DNA of 64,000 bases from Candidatus Limnocylindrales bacterium (GTDB taxonomy: Bacteria > Moduliflexota > Moduliflexia > Moduliflexales > JAUQPW01), in the NCBI GenBank assembly GCA_035559535.1, contig DATMBG010000033.1, positions 62,001-126,000 on the forward strand, read 5' to 3'. The notes beneath the pieces were generated by a model. That model did no database searches and was not told where the DNA came from. It saw only the letters and a program-made list of their open reading frames with translations. Numbering within the stretch: the first letter of the stretch is position 1; every line of letters starts with the position of its first letter. Of this stretch, positions 16,276-24,800 are shown one piece after another. The translations under genes were made by a program, and so were the position numbers.

Positions 16276-16312
16276 AACCTATTCTTCTGGCAGAAGAGTG
16301 GACATGTGGAAC

Positions 16313-16340
16313 GTAGGGGCGTACGGCCGTACGCCCCTAC
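16313..16340. repeat. Perfect 28-bp palindrome between convergent genes
   Basis: Half-site GTAGGGGCGTACGG (16313-16326) followed by its exact reverse complement (16327-16340), then TCCCTTTTTA. It lies between the stop codons of the M23 lipoprotein and cca, where it may act as a two-way terminator. Confidence 0.9.
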
Positions 16341-16362
16341 TCCCTTTTTATTTATCCTGCAT

Positions 16363-17646
16363 TTAAGCCTTTTCTTCTCTAGGGTAGGTCTGTTTGACCA
16401 ACTCTAGAGCCTCTTCACGCGTGGAGATTCTTCCTTCTAATTGAGCTTCTTCTACAAAGTTCAAGATTTCGCGAAAGATCGGACCTGGAACATATCCCAT
16501 GGCAATGAGATCTTCCCCCCGTAATAAAGGGGGTGGGTTTAAAGCTTCTTTCCCTAAAAGAGCCAATTGGTCCTTACAAAATTCCCAATTTTCCAAACTT
16601 CTTTTACTTGAAATACTGTCCAGTCTGTGCAACTCCAGAAGATCCTGAAAATGTTCCCCTCGTAAAAAACGTTTGAGAGTACTCGGTCTCATGTTTTTTA
16701 CATTCAGAAACTTGAGATGATCCCGGACCAACTGAAAGATTGTATCTTTCTCTTTATTTGAGAACTTCAATCTCTGGCAAATTTCCAGAGCAAGCTTCGC
16801 CCCAACCTCTGCATGACCATGAAATCGAATTCGGTCTTTGATTTTAAAAGTCACAGGTTTACCCACATCATGAAGAAGCACCCCCATAGCTAGCTCAGGA
16901 GTTGGATTTTGAAGATTTTCTAGCATCTTTAACGTGTGGGTCCAAACATCCCCTTCGGGATGAAATTCAGGAGGTTGAGGGACTCCCTTCATCCGTGAAA
17001 CTTCGGGAAGAATATGGACCAGTAAGCCACTGTCTTGAAGAAGTTGAATCCCCATTGCCGCATTCCCTTCGGTCAGGATTTTTACCAGTTCATCCCGAAT
17101 CCTCTCAGGACTTACCTCCTTGATTTTATAAGCAAGTTTTTGAACGGCGCAGAAGGTTTTTTCTTCGATCTGATACCGATAGCGAGCCGCTAGTCGTACA
17201 CTTCGTATCATACGTAGTTTATCTTCTTCGAATCGATCTTGAGGATCTCCAATAGCCCGAATAAGCTTCATCTGTATATCTTTTAAGCCGCCCACATAAT
17301 CTATTACACGCTGTTCCCTTAAATCATACAACAGTCCGTTGATGGTAAAATCACGCCTTAACACATCTTCCTCTGCGTTTTTCCCCCGGAAGGTAGCGAC
17401 CTCATAACTTTCATGGTTTAGAAGAACCTTCACAACACCAAACTGGGCCCCCACGGAAACTGTCCGTTTAAATAACTGCATGATCTGCTCAGGAGTTGCA
17501 GTGGTAGCAACATCGTAGTCCTTAGGCTTAAGCCCCAGGATAAGATCTCTTACGCACCCCCCGGCCAGATAGGCTACAAAACCAGCGTCTGTCAGTTTTT
17601 TTACAATGAATTGGACGTGATCGGGTATCTCCATAAAGATCTTCAT
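16363..17646 (-). CDS. cca: CCA tRNA nucleotidyltransferase
   Basis: A 427-residue class II nucleotidyltransferase that adds or repairs the CCA end of tRNA. N-terminal polymerase domain: LAGGCVRDLILG (about 28-39) and the catalytic pair D43-Y-D45, then RRDFTINGLLYD near 112. The central RNA-binding region contains RMIRSVRLAARY. C-terminal HD domain: LLHDVGKPVTFK and FHGHAEVG. All hallmarks of the HD-containing bacterial form are present; a strict CCA or A-only specificity cannot be decided by eye. ATG 17646 is chosen; a TTG 12 codons earlier is less likely. It is monocistronic and convergent with the M23 lipoprotein. Confidence 0.92.
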   Translation of the reverse strand: MKIFMEIPDHVQFIVKKLTDAGFVAYLAGGCVRDLILGLKPKDYDVATTATPEQIMQLFKRTVSVGAQFGVVKVLLNHESYEVATFRGKNAEEDVLRRDFTINGLLYDLREQRVIDYVGGLKDIQMKLIRAIGDPQDRFEEDKLRMIRSVRLAARYRYQIEEKTFCAVQKLAYKIKEVSPERIRDELVKILTEGNAAMGIQLLQDSGLLVHILPEVSRMKGVPQPPEFHPEGDVWTHTLKMLENLQNPTPELAMGVLLHDVGKPVTFKIKDRIRFHGHAEVGAKLALEICQRLKFSNKEKDTIFQLVRDHLKFLNVKNMRPSTLKRFLRGEHFQDLLELHRLDSISSKRSLENWEFCKDQLALLGKEALNPPPLLRGEDLIAMGYVPGPIFREILNFVEEAQLEGRISTREEALELVKQTYPREEKA

Positions 17647-17822
17647 ACTCTCAGGCAAAGTTATAAGCCGGTTTATTGTCAAAACATAGGTCTATTAAAA
17701 CCCACAAAAAATCTTGACAATTTAATAATAATATTGCACTTCTGTAAGTATAAAAGATGTTTGTTAGACCTTCTTAATTTACACCCAAAATACTTTGCTT
17801 GAAAGCCTGGAGAGCATCACCT

Positions 17823-19196
17823 ATGAGAAGAGTATTAAAGTCCTCAGTTTTGAGTTTAGTACTGTGGGTAATTTGTCTCTCTCTCTTTGTTAAAGTCCTA
17901 GAAGTAGAAGGTGCAGAAACACTCACCGTAACCAAAGAGGCGGAACTAAAATCTGCTCCACAAGCTGGAAGTAAACCAAAAACTGTTATTTTACGTAATA
18001 CCAAGGTTGAATGGACGGGTAATCGAAAAGGTCCCTGGCTTGAAGTGAGATTACCCAGCGGCTTACAGGGATGGATTCAGGAGAATTCGGTCTCGACTCC
18101 TAAATCTGTCATCCCGTCGACTCCGGCCAGAACACAACCCCCTCCAGAATCTGTAACCCCCTCTGACATTGAGGCCCCTAAACAACCGACTCCTGTAGAC
18201 AACTTAGAGGAGTTAAAGAAAAAATACGAAGCGGAATTGGATCAATTTAAGCAGCTTTTACTTGAACGGCAAAATGAAATAAAAGCTAAAGATACCGAAT
18301 TAAAATCCAAGGATGATACGATAGCTCAATTAAACCAGGAAATAGAAGCCCTTAAAACCCAACTTACCCGGTCTAATGAAGCAGGAAAAGGGGTTCAAGG
18401 AACCCTGGAGGAGGCTCAAAACAAGATAAAAGATTTGGAAAATCAATTATCCCAGATTCAAAAAACCTTATCCGATAAAACTAAAGAGGTTGAGACTTTA
18501 TCGGCTCAAAATGCAAGTTTAAAACAACAGATAGCCGAAGGAGCATCCGGATCCAGTTGGTCTCTTTATTTAATCCCTATTCTTTTGGGTCTCTTGATCG
18601 GACTGGCTGTTTACACTTTTCGATATCGTGTTCCCCGAGAAGCCATCCCAAAATCTGGAGCTCCATTCCAGGAGTTTGAAGGCCAGACCGAAAAAATAAA
18701 ACCTTCTCTTACTCCAGATAAAATTCAGGGTCCAATGGATCAAAGTTCCTGGAAAGAGCTGGCTCAGACGACAGGTGCTTTAGAAAAAGAGGAGCCGGCT
18801 AAAACTGTAAAGGGAGAAGTCGCCCCAACCTCTTACGAGAAAGAGGATCCCCGTACCCGGCGGATTCCATCTGAACCGGAGCCCAAAGCAGAACCTGTGC
18901 TCACCCGGGGTGGTGCAACCCAGAGTTTAAGCCCCTCTGATTCAGAAACAGAAGAACCTCAAGCCTTATCTGGAGAGCGATTCGATATACGTCTTACTAA
19001 AGTGGGTGATAGAAAAGATAAAGTGCTTCAAATGCTCTTTAAAGTTAAAGGTCTTGTTCGAAGCCCTGAAGAGTTGATCAATTCGGTGCCCTGTACCATT
19101 GCCAGAAACGTTGAAAAGTTCAATGCGGAGAAATTCCGCCACTACATGAACCGGGTTGGAGCGACCATCGAGCTGGTTAAATCGGAAGAAGAGTAA
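17823..19196 (+). CDS. Membrane protein with SH3, coiled coil and L7/L12-like C-terminal domain
   Basis: A 457-residue single-pass protein. Signal or anchor (about 1-30), bacterial SH3 domain (about 31-90, ending GLQGWIQENSV), Pro-rich linker, Gln/Lys/Glu coiled coil (about 125-235), membrane helix (about 247-267, YLIPILLGLLIGLAVYTF) and a long acidic linker. The last 70 residues (FDIRLTKVGDRKDKVLQML onward, ending GATIELVKSEEE) align by eye with the ribosomal protein L7/L12 C-terminal domain, which normally begins FDV-L and ends GA-VE(L/V). Topology suggests SH3 and coiled coil outside, L12-like fold in the cytoplasm. ATG 17823 has GGAGAG eight bases upstream. Role unknown; possibly sensing the cell wall and contacting a cytoplasmic partner. 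Confidence 0.7.
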   Translation: MRRVLKSSVLSLVLWVICLSLFVKVLEVEGAETLTVTKEAELKSAPQAGSKPKTVILRNTKVEWTGNRKGPWLEVRLPSGLQGWIQENSVSTPKSVIPSTPARTQPPPESVTPSDIEAPKQPTPVDNLEELKKKYEAELDQFKQLLLERQNEIKAKDTELKSKDDTIAQLNQEIEALKTQLTRSNEAGKGVQGTLEEAQNKIKDLENQLSQIQKTLSDKTKEVETLSAQNASLKQQIAEGASGSSWSLYLIPILLGLLIGLAVYTFRYRVPREAIPKSGAPFQEFEGQTEKIKPSLTPDKIQGPMDQSSWKELAQTTGALEKEEPAKTVKGEVAPTSYEKEDPRTRRIPSEPEPKAEPVLTRGGATQSLSPSDSETEEPQALSGERFDIRLTKVGDRKDKVLQMLFKVKGLVRSPEELINSVPCTIARNVEKFNAEKFRHYMNRVGATIELVKSEEE

Positions 19197-19201
19197 AGGT
19201 C

Positions 19202-19882
19202 TTATTGGGATAACCTCTTCAACCAATAAGATACCCTGGGGTCTTTTCCGCCTAATCGAAGATAAATATCATAGTGATTTTTGGCCAGCGTTGCATTCTT
19301 AAGATTTTTATCGTATAAAACTCCTAGTTTATAGTGAGCTTCCATAAGATTCGGATCAATTTGAATGGCCTTTTCATAATTTTCTGCAGCAAGTTGATAA
19401 TTACCTTGATGCACCTCTAAATCACCCAAACGCAAATAAGCGGTGGCATTCTTAGGATCTATCTGGATCGCCTCCAGGTAGTAAGTTCGGGCTTGATCTT
19501 TATCCGTTATGTAGAGTAGATCTCCTTGCTTAACCAGATCTCGAGATTTATCTCCATTGGCCGGAAGGATCCTGATTTCTGAAGTAGAGGAGCCAGGTGG
19601 TTCCAGCTTGCGTTTGACCTTGATTTTGTCTTCCCCGGTAATAACAATTTCCGGAAGCTTCAAACCCGGAGGTGCAGCAGGCTCAGCGGCAGAACTAAGT
19701 ACGGGCACACGGCCGTGTGCCCCTACTCCAAGAAAAGAAAGCAAAATTAAAATAAAGGCGACAATCTGGCTTGATTGAAGGAACTTAAAGCCAGCCCTCC
19801 AATCGACGTAAGGTTTATTTTCAGAGATTAATCTTGGTACGGGCACACGGCCGTGTGCCCGTACTTGTTTTAGTCCGTTCAT
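19202..19882 (-). CDS. TPR-repeat envelope protein with two palindrome-encoded N-terminal inserts
   Basis: A 226-residue protein. A hydrophobic segment at about 39-51 (IVAFILILLSFLG) acts as signal or anchor. After a Pro/Ala-rich linker, three TPR units (about 125-215) are visible: ARTYYLEAIQIDPKNATAYL, AAENYEKAIQIDPNLMEAHY and LAKNHYDIYLRLG. TPRs mediate protein-protein contacts. The N terminus is peculiar: VRAHGRVPV near residue 8 and VGAHGRVPVL near residue 54 come from two copies of the 28-bp palindrome (19837-19864 and 19699-19726) read in the same phase, flanking the hydrophobic segment. The true start may lie between them. The ATG overlaps the stop of the 615-residue upstream gene (ATGA), so both are co-translated. 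Confidence 0.7.
   Translation of the reverse strand: MNGLKQVRAHGRVPVPRLISENKPYVDWRAGFKFLQSSQIVAFILILLSFLGVGAHGRVPVLSSAAEPAAPPGLKLPEIVITGEDKIKVKRKLEPPGSSTSEIRILPANGDKSRDLVKQGDLLYITDKDQARTYYLEAIQIDPKNATAYLRLGDLEVHQGNYQLAAENYEKAIQIDPNLMEAHYKLGVLYDKNLKNATLAKNHYDIYLRLGGKDPRVSYWLKRLSQ
19699..19726. repeat. 28-bp palindrome inside the TPR gene, copy 1
   Basis: GTACGGGCACACGG (19699-19712) followed by CCGTGTGCCCCTAC (19713-19726), one mismatch from perfect symmetry. It encodes GAHGRVPV directly after the hydrophobic segment. Confidence 0.85.
19837..19864. repeat. 28-bp palindrome inside the TPR gene, copy 2
   Basis: GTACGGGCACACGG (19837-19850) followed by its exact reverse complement (19851-19864). 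It encodes VRAHGRVPV near the N terminus, in the same reading phase as copy 1. Confidence 0.88.
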
Positions 19883-21726
19883 TTACTCCTCCATACCTCA
19901 AAGATCCTCTCCAGACCAGCCCCTCCAAACAGAGTATTTGAGATGGTTAAGGTAGTCCCTCTGGGATCTTTGAGGGTATATTCATCGTAGAAACGACCTT
20001 TTTTAACAGAAATTTCAGTATCCGGACCAAATTCGAGGGAATGCCTGTAAGTAACTCCCTGAAGTTGAGCAGTAGCAACGGCCAGCAGCCGTCGGGTTGT
20101 TACAACAATCCAGAAATAGGCATCCCGTGCACGGGTTTTATCTACATTCCTGAACCGAAACCGGGTAGAAGTTTCCCGGATGGCCAGAATCCCCTCCGTT
20201 GGATCTAATTCCCTAAAAATATATCGGAGAATTTCAAAGGGAGGGGTCGAGATCAGATCGTGCTTGGGAAGTTTGGCTTTCAATTTATCGATTAGGTGCT
20301 TTTCTCCTTCTTTTTTCATACCCAGAAGGTCGCAAAGATTATAATAATAAGCCTCATCTTCCTTTGTAAAGGGTATCTGCCAAAGTAAAACATCCAGTAC
20401 TTCCAGGAGGGCCTGCTGTTTAAAGATGGGTACATCTAAAACTTTAACCAATTCCTTGAGGTCTGTGGGACGTTCCCGCTCGACCAAAATATCTGCAAAC
20501 TCTGCTTCTGAGAAAGGGACCAAAGGATATGCCAAAGCCCGAGCCCAGATATACTCCTTTAAAGATTCTGACCATTTGTTACACGCTGTGGCTGCCTGAA
20601 CCATCAGTTTCAAGATGGCAGCTTCCCGTTTCTTGTTAATTTGCTGAACACTTACCACATCCAACTCTCCAGAGGGCAACGCTTTTTTCTCTAATTCATT
20701 TCGATATTTTGAAGAAACGCCCAACCGTTCTTCCAGATTACGCAGCCGCTCCATTTTTTTTGTAAGATTCATCTCATCGGCTTGCGCAACTTTCTCTACC
20801 TGTCTGAGGAGTCGGGCTTTATCTCCTTTCTCAGAAACAACGGTTAAATCATAAGAGGCCGGCTTCTTAGCCAACAGGGAACGTAAAAGGCTTACTTTTA
20901 GTGAATCGTTCAATTCGGTATTCTTTAGAATGTAGGCCAAGAGGGTCTCGTACTCCTGGGAAGTCACCAAACCATCCGCTACCGCCATGTTAATCATTTC
21001 ACCTGCAATGCTATACTCGATGATAGCAGACTTAGGTTTTACCCCCCTTCGACTATAAAGCAGGATGGCTTCTTCCCCTACAACGGTCATGATCATGGAT
21101 AAAAAATAACGAACAATGCTTTCCTGACTAACCGTGATAAGGACCTGTCGTCCCCAGTACCAAGGATTAGAATAGTTGTAGGCGGCCCATAGGGCCTTCC
21201 CAATATCATAAAGATATTTATGCTTTTTGAAAAATTTAAAAGCGCTATGGCTGGTAACTTGATTGTAAAAGTTTTTATATTTGAGAATATTCTCGATATT
21301 GAAATCTTTGATTTTATTAAACGGAAAGGTCTCCAGATTCGCCCGAATACGTTCGCTGATCCGATAATTAAGTTCTGCAAGATCATGAAGAGAAGCTTGA
21401 AACTCGGGTCGATCTTTCAGGGGATAATAGAGCCTGGCAATCTCTCGAACAAGTTCATAGGCAAGTTGATAAATCATGCGTGGATTAATGTCCGTACTCA
21501 CAACCACATTCCACCAAATCTTGCTTCGATACTCTTTAATTAACTCATAAGCCTTGAGATCGGTCTCGGTTGGATTATCTACTTGGATGATAGGTACTTC
21601 TTGAAGTTCTTCTACATCTTTCTTTACCTCTTCAATAATCTGTTTTTTTTGCTTTTCGCGTACAAAGAGTAAAACGAACACAAGAAGGCTTAATAAGCTT
21701 ATGAGAAAAATGGTTACCCAATCCAT
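19879..21726 (-). CDS. Membrane-anchored 615-residue protein, possible TerB-like and PH-like domains
   Basis: The N terminus is one membrane helix (TIFLISLLSLLVFVLLFV) followed by a charged helix, placing a roughly 580-residue body in the cytoplasm. The part around 75-230 is alpha-helical and aromatic-rich. Residues about 240-290 (IAGEMINMAVADGLVTSQEY, then a string of Leu and Lys) resemble a TerB-like four-helix fold. The last 110 residues (DPTEGILAIRETSTRFRF through TLTISNTLFGG) have the alternating pattern of a bacterial PH-like domain. I do not recognise a named family and these domain calls are tentative. The stop overlaps the start of the TPR gene (ATGA). A scaffold or stress-sensing complex at the inner membrane is a reasonable inference. 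Confidence 0.55.
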   Translation of the reverse strand: MDWVTIFLISLLSLLVFVLLFVREKQKKQIIEEVKKDVEELQEVPIIQVDNPTETDLKAYELIKEYRSKIWWNVVVSTDINPRMIYQLAYELVREIARLYYPLKDRPEFQASLHDLAELNYRISERIRANLETFPFNKIKDFNIENILKYKNFYNQVTSHSAFKFFKKHKYLYDIGKALWAAYNYSNPWYWGRQVLITVSQESIVRYFLSMIMTVVGEEAILLYSRRGVKPKSAIIEYSIAGEMINMAVADGLVTSQEYETLLAYILKNTELNDSLKVSLLRSLLAKKPASYDLTVVSEKGDKARLLRQVEKVAQADEMNLTKKMERLRNLEERLGVSSKYRNELEKKALPSGELDVVSVQQINKKREAAILKLMVQAATACNKWSESLKEYIWARALAYPLVPFSEAEFADILVERERPTDLKELVKVLDVPIFKQQALLEVLDVLLWQIPFTKEDEAYYYNLCDLLGMKKEGEKHLIDKLKAKLPKHDLISTPPFEILRYIFRELDPTEGILAIRETSTRFRFRNVDKTRARDAYFWIVVTTRRLLAVATAQLQGVTYRHSLEFGPDTEISVKKGRFYDEYTLKDPRGTTLTISNTLFGGAGLERIFEVWRSK

Positions 21727-21733
21727 TCCTGGG

Positions 21734-21799
21734 AGCCAGGAGTCCGGGGTCAGGGGTCAGAAACCAGAAGCTCTGGCCTCTGACCCCGGACTCCTGGCT
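21734..21799. repeat. 19-bp-arm hairpin built from degenerate heptamers
   Basis: Perfect arms AGCCAGGAGTCCGGGGTCA (21734-21752) and its reverse complement (21781-21799), with a loop that contains further units (GGGGTCAG, AAACCAG, AAGCTCTGGCC). It lies between the stop of the large glycosyltransferase and the start of the 615-residue gene on the minus strand. A related but decayed block occurs at 2811-2862. Confidence 0.8.
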
Positions 21800-21812
21800 T
21801 CTGACTGAGGAC

Positions 21813-24800
21813 TCATTTCTGTATTTCTATTTCTCCAATTTTCATCTTCTCTTGACCTCCAGCTTTGAGTCTTCGGCCGGTATTTTTAGGATCCCACACA
21901 CCTATCCAGATTTCATAAGTTCCAGGTACCAGATAAGGAGGAATCTGAACCTGATACCGTTCTTTGACCACTTCTCCAGGAAGCCAGGTATCCGTGGGGT
22001 GTAAGTTTTGAAGAGGGAAGTGATCCTGCTGGAAGAAGTCTACAAGGGATATTCCCAGCTTTTGTTTAACTTTACGGATCAGATCAGAAGAAATGAACTT
22101 CTTCTTTGAAAAGTGAACAAAAATCGCATAATTCTTATCCATTTTAGCCAAGGCCTTCCAGTAATAGGTAATGGGAAAGGTCTCGGAAGGTCTAAATTGG
22201 TTCTTAGGTAAGTCATATCCTATAAAAGCCAGTTGATTATCAAAATTGATCTGAACAGGGATCTGAGGTTGAAGTAATTCCCGGATCTGGATGAAATATT
22301 TATAAAGAGGAACCTCTTGTGGGATAGGCTCATGTTTTACTTCCTCATAAAGAGAAGAAAGCGACAGTGTAGATTCAAAATCTTCTCCTACTCTGCCGGA
22401 ATCCTGTAAAGATAGAATTTCTCGCCCGACTTCATGTTGTAAAACCTTTAGAGCTTCTTCCCATTCTTTTAATTTAACCCAACCTAAGATCATATAATAA
22501 GAGAGATGGGGGTAAGTGGGATCTAATGCAAATAAAGGTGAAAGTTGGGTCAGGGCCTGCTCCCAGTTCCCCTCCTTTGCATAAGAAACTCCCATCAGGT
22601 AAGGGATTTGAAAGGGAAGTAAGGGATAAACATCAATTTTATCTACCAGAAGGGTTCCTATGCCCGATGTTTCTACTCGAAATTCCAAAGAAGAGGTCTC
22701 TGGGTTTACGAAACTGAGACTAAAGTTTTGATAGGTATCGGAAGCGGTAAAATCCTCTCTAAGCAGGGAGCGCCGCCCCAGGATTCCATATCGGCCACTT
22801 CGAACATCTAACATGGCAAGTAAAGGGGTTGCCGGAACTGCTTCTGAAGGGGGTAGATGATCTTTGATCTTGAGTCTATATCTAACCTGATAGGCTCCGG
22901 CCGGAAAATCTTGAAAAGGTCCATACGTTAAAAAACCTTTACCCGTAGAGATGGTTGAAGTTTTTAAAATCTCAAAGGATTGGATATCGGACTGGCTGTT
23001 TGGAACATCTGAAGTAGTTAGAATCGCGGAGTTTATCGATTCCCCCGAGATGGGAGTATCCGGTCTGGATGAAACCGCTCGACCACCGGAAGCTTCTGAA
23101 TCCAGAACCACCCCTCCGGTAGTCCTTCGGAGATTCTCGGCTTCAAAACTCTGAATTAATAAACTCTGAAGAAACTTTAGCGAGGAATCGGAGGTAAGAG
23201 CGGCGCCATCTACTTCTTCTCCTCCACTTTTCCCTATAGACCTGTTAAAGTTTGCTACGTAAGTTGGAATGAGTTTCTTTGCTTTTTCCAGTACGATCCG
23301 GGACCTGGTAAACCGGCCTACCTGTTGATAGGCCTCACTAAGGGCGATATACAGAGCTAAATTTTCCGGTTCCTGCTCCACAGCCTGTTCCAGATAGAAA
23401 AGAGCTTTGTCGGTATTTCCGTTTTTTTGATAAGCCAGGCCTATTTTACCTGGATTCAAAGAAATCTGGACCAGACATCCCAAATAGCGGGTATCATCCT
23501 TGACCTTATCCAGCGAAAACAGGTAAGGAAGTCTTTCGGTAGGATTTGCATAGGCGAATCGAGGGATAAAACCCGAGTAAGAGGTTATGTTAATGGGATA
23601 AAGATAGGCCTTGAAAAACGGAAAAGCTGTTTTTAACGGGAAAATAATCTCTTTCCTTTCATCCCCCTCTAAGTGGAAAGTACGCCGTACACCGGCTACT
23701 TCCAGGTCAACCGTATTTTGAAAAGGTCCATTCTCCAGGATAACCAGCAAATCGTCTTGCTTTTCATTCACCTTTAACACCGCTTCCAGCTTTGCTTCAC
23801 CACGTACCCAGAAATTTTTACTGCTACGCCCCATATAGTTATCGTTCAGAAGATAAAGATCATAGGAAGGGCTATCCCCGGAGAAGTTTTGAATCATATG
23901 ACGATTGGTATTGATGGGGAGAGAATTAATTTCTGTCAACTCTACAGGGAGTATTCGATAAGGGAATCGGAAGGCATGTTGCGCAGGATTATTGGAACTA
24001 TAAAAGGGATTAATGAGAATTTGAGCTAAAAATAAAAAACCCACCAGCCAGGTTATCAAGATGGTTCCAAACCCCCCTGGAATTTGGGTTGTCAAAAAGA
24101 GAAAAGCCGGATAGATATTTAAGAAAAATCGATTTCCGATCGCTCCACTCCCTCCATGATAGTTAGAGGGGGCCCACAGGATGTAGATGAGAATGTGGAT
24201 AACGATGGTTCCAAGCAGGACAAATCGCAAAGAGGAACGCGGGTTTAATAGAAAACAGAAAAGCGCAACTAAAGCCGGAAAATAGTAAGGGAAAATCCCG
24301 GTGAACCGTCCAAATAGATAATAAAATAAATTATATAAAAAGACTTTAGGATTAAAATAAAAGGATTCTTCAAAATAAACATCATGGGTTTGTTTAGTCC
24401 CTAGATTATCAAATCCAGCTCCGGCTGACTCCAGGGGGAAATGCCAGTAAAAAGTTTTACGATCTCCGGCATAGGCATTCCATTGACTCATGAACAGAAA
24501 TTGAATCCCCGAAAGAATTCCCAGAATCAGTAGAAAAACAAGACCAACGCTTAAAACATATTTGTACCGCTGCCAAAAATAGTGGATTCTGGCTACAAAT
24601 CCCTTCTTGGAAGTCAGATAAATTTCGCTTCGCGGTAAGATAACACTGGTTAAGAGGGGTAAAATAAAGATTCCATTGTGGGGTTTGGAAAAAGTTGCAA
24701 GACCTATCAAAAGAGCACTCAAGTATTTTCTACCTGGAGTTTTTCCAAAGGCCTGACCATAGTTTGCTAGAGGGGTTTCGTAGAATAGTACAAAGAGTCC

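Noticed and set aside
17714-17719. TTGACA upstream of the SH3/L7-L12-like gene
   Set aside because: No acceptable -10 at 16-18 bases; not called as a promoter.
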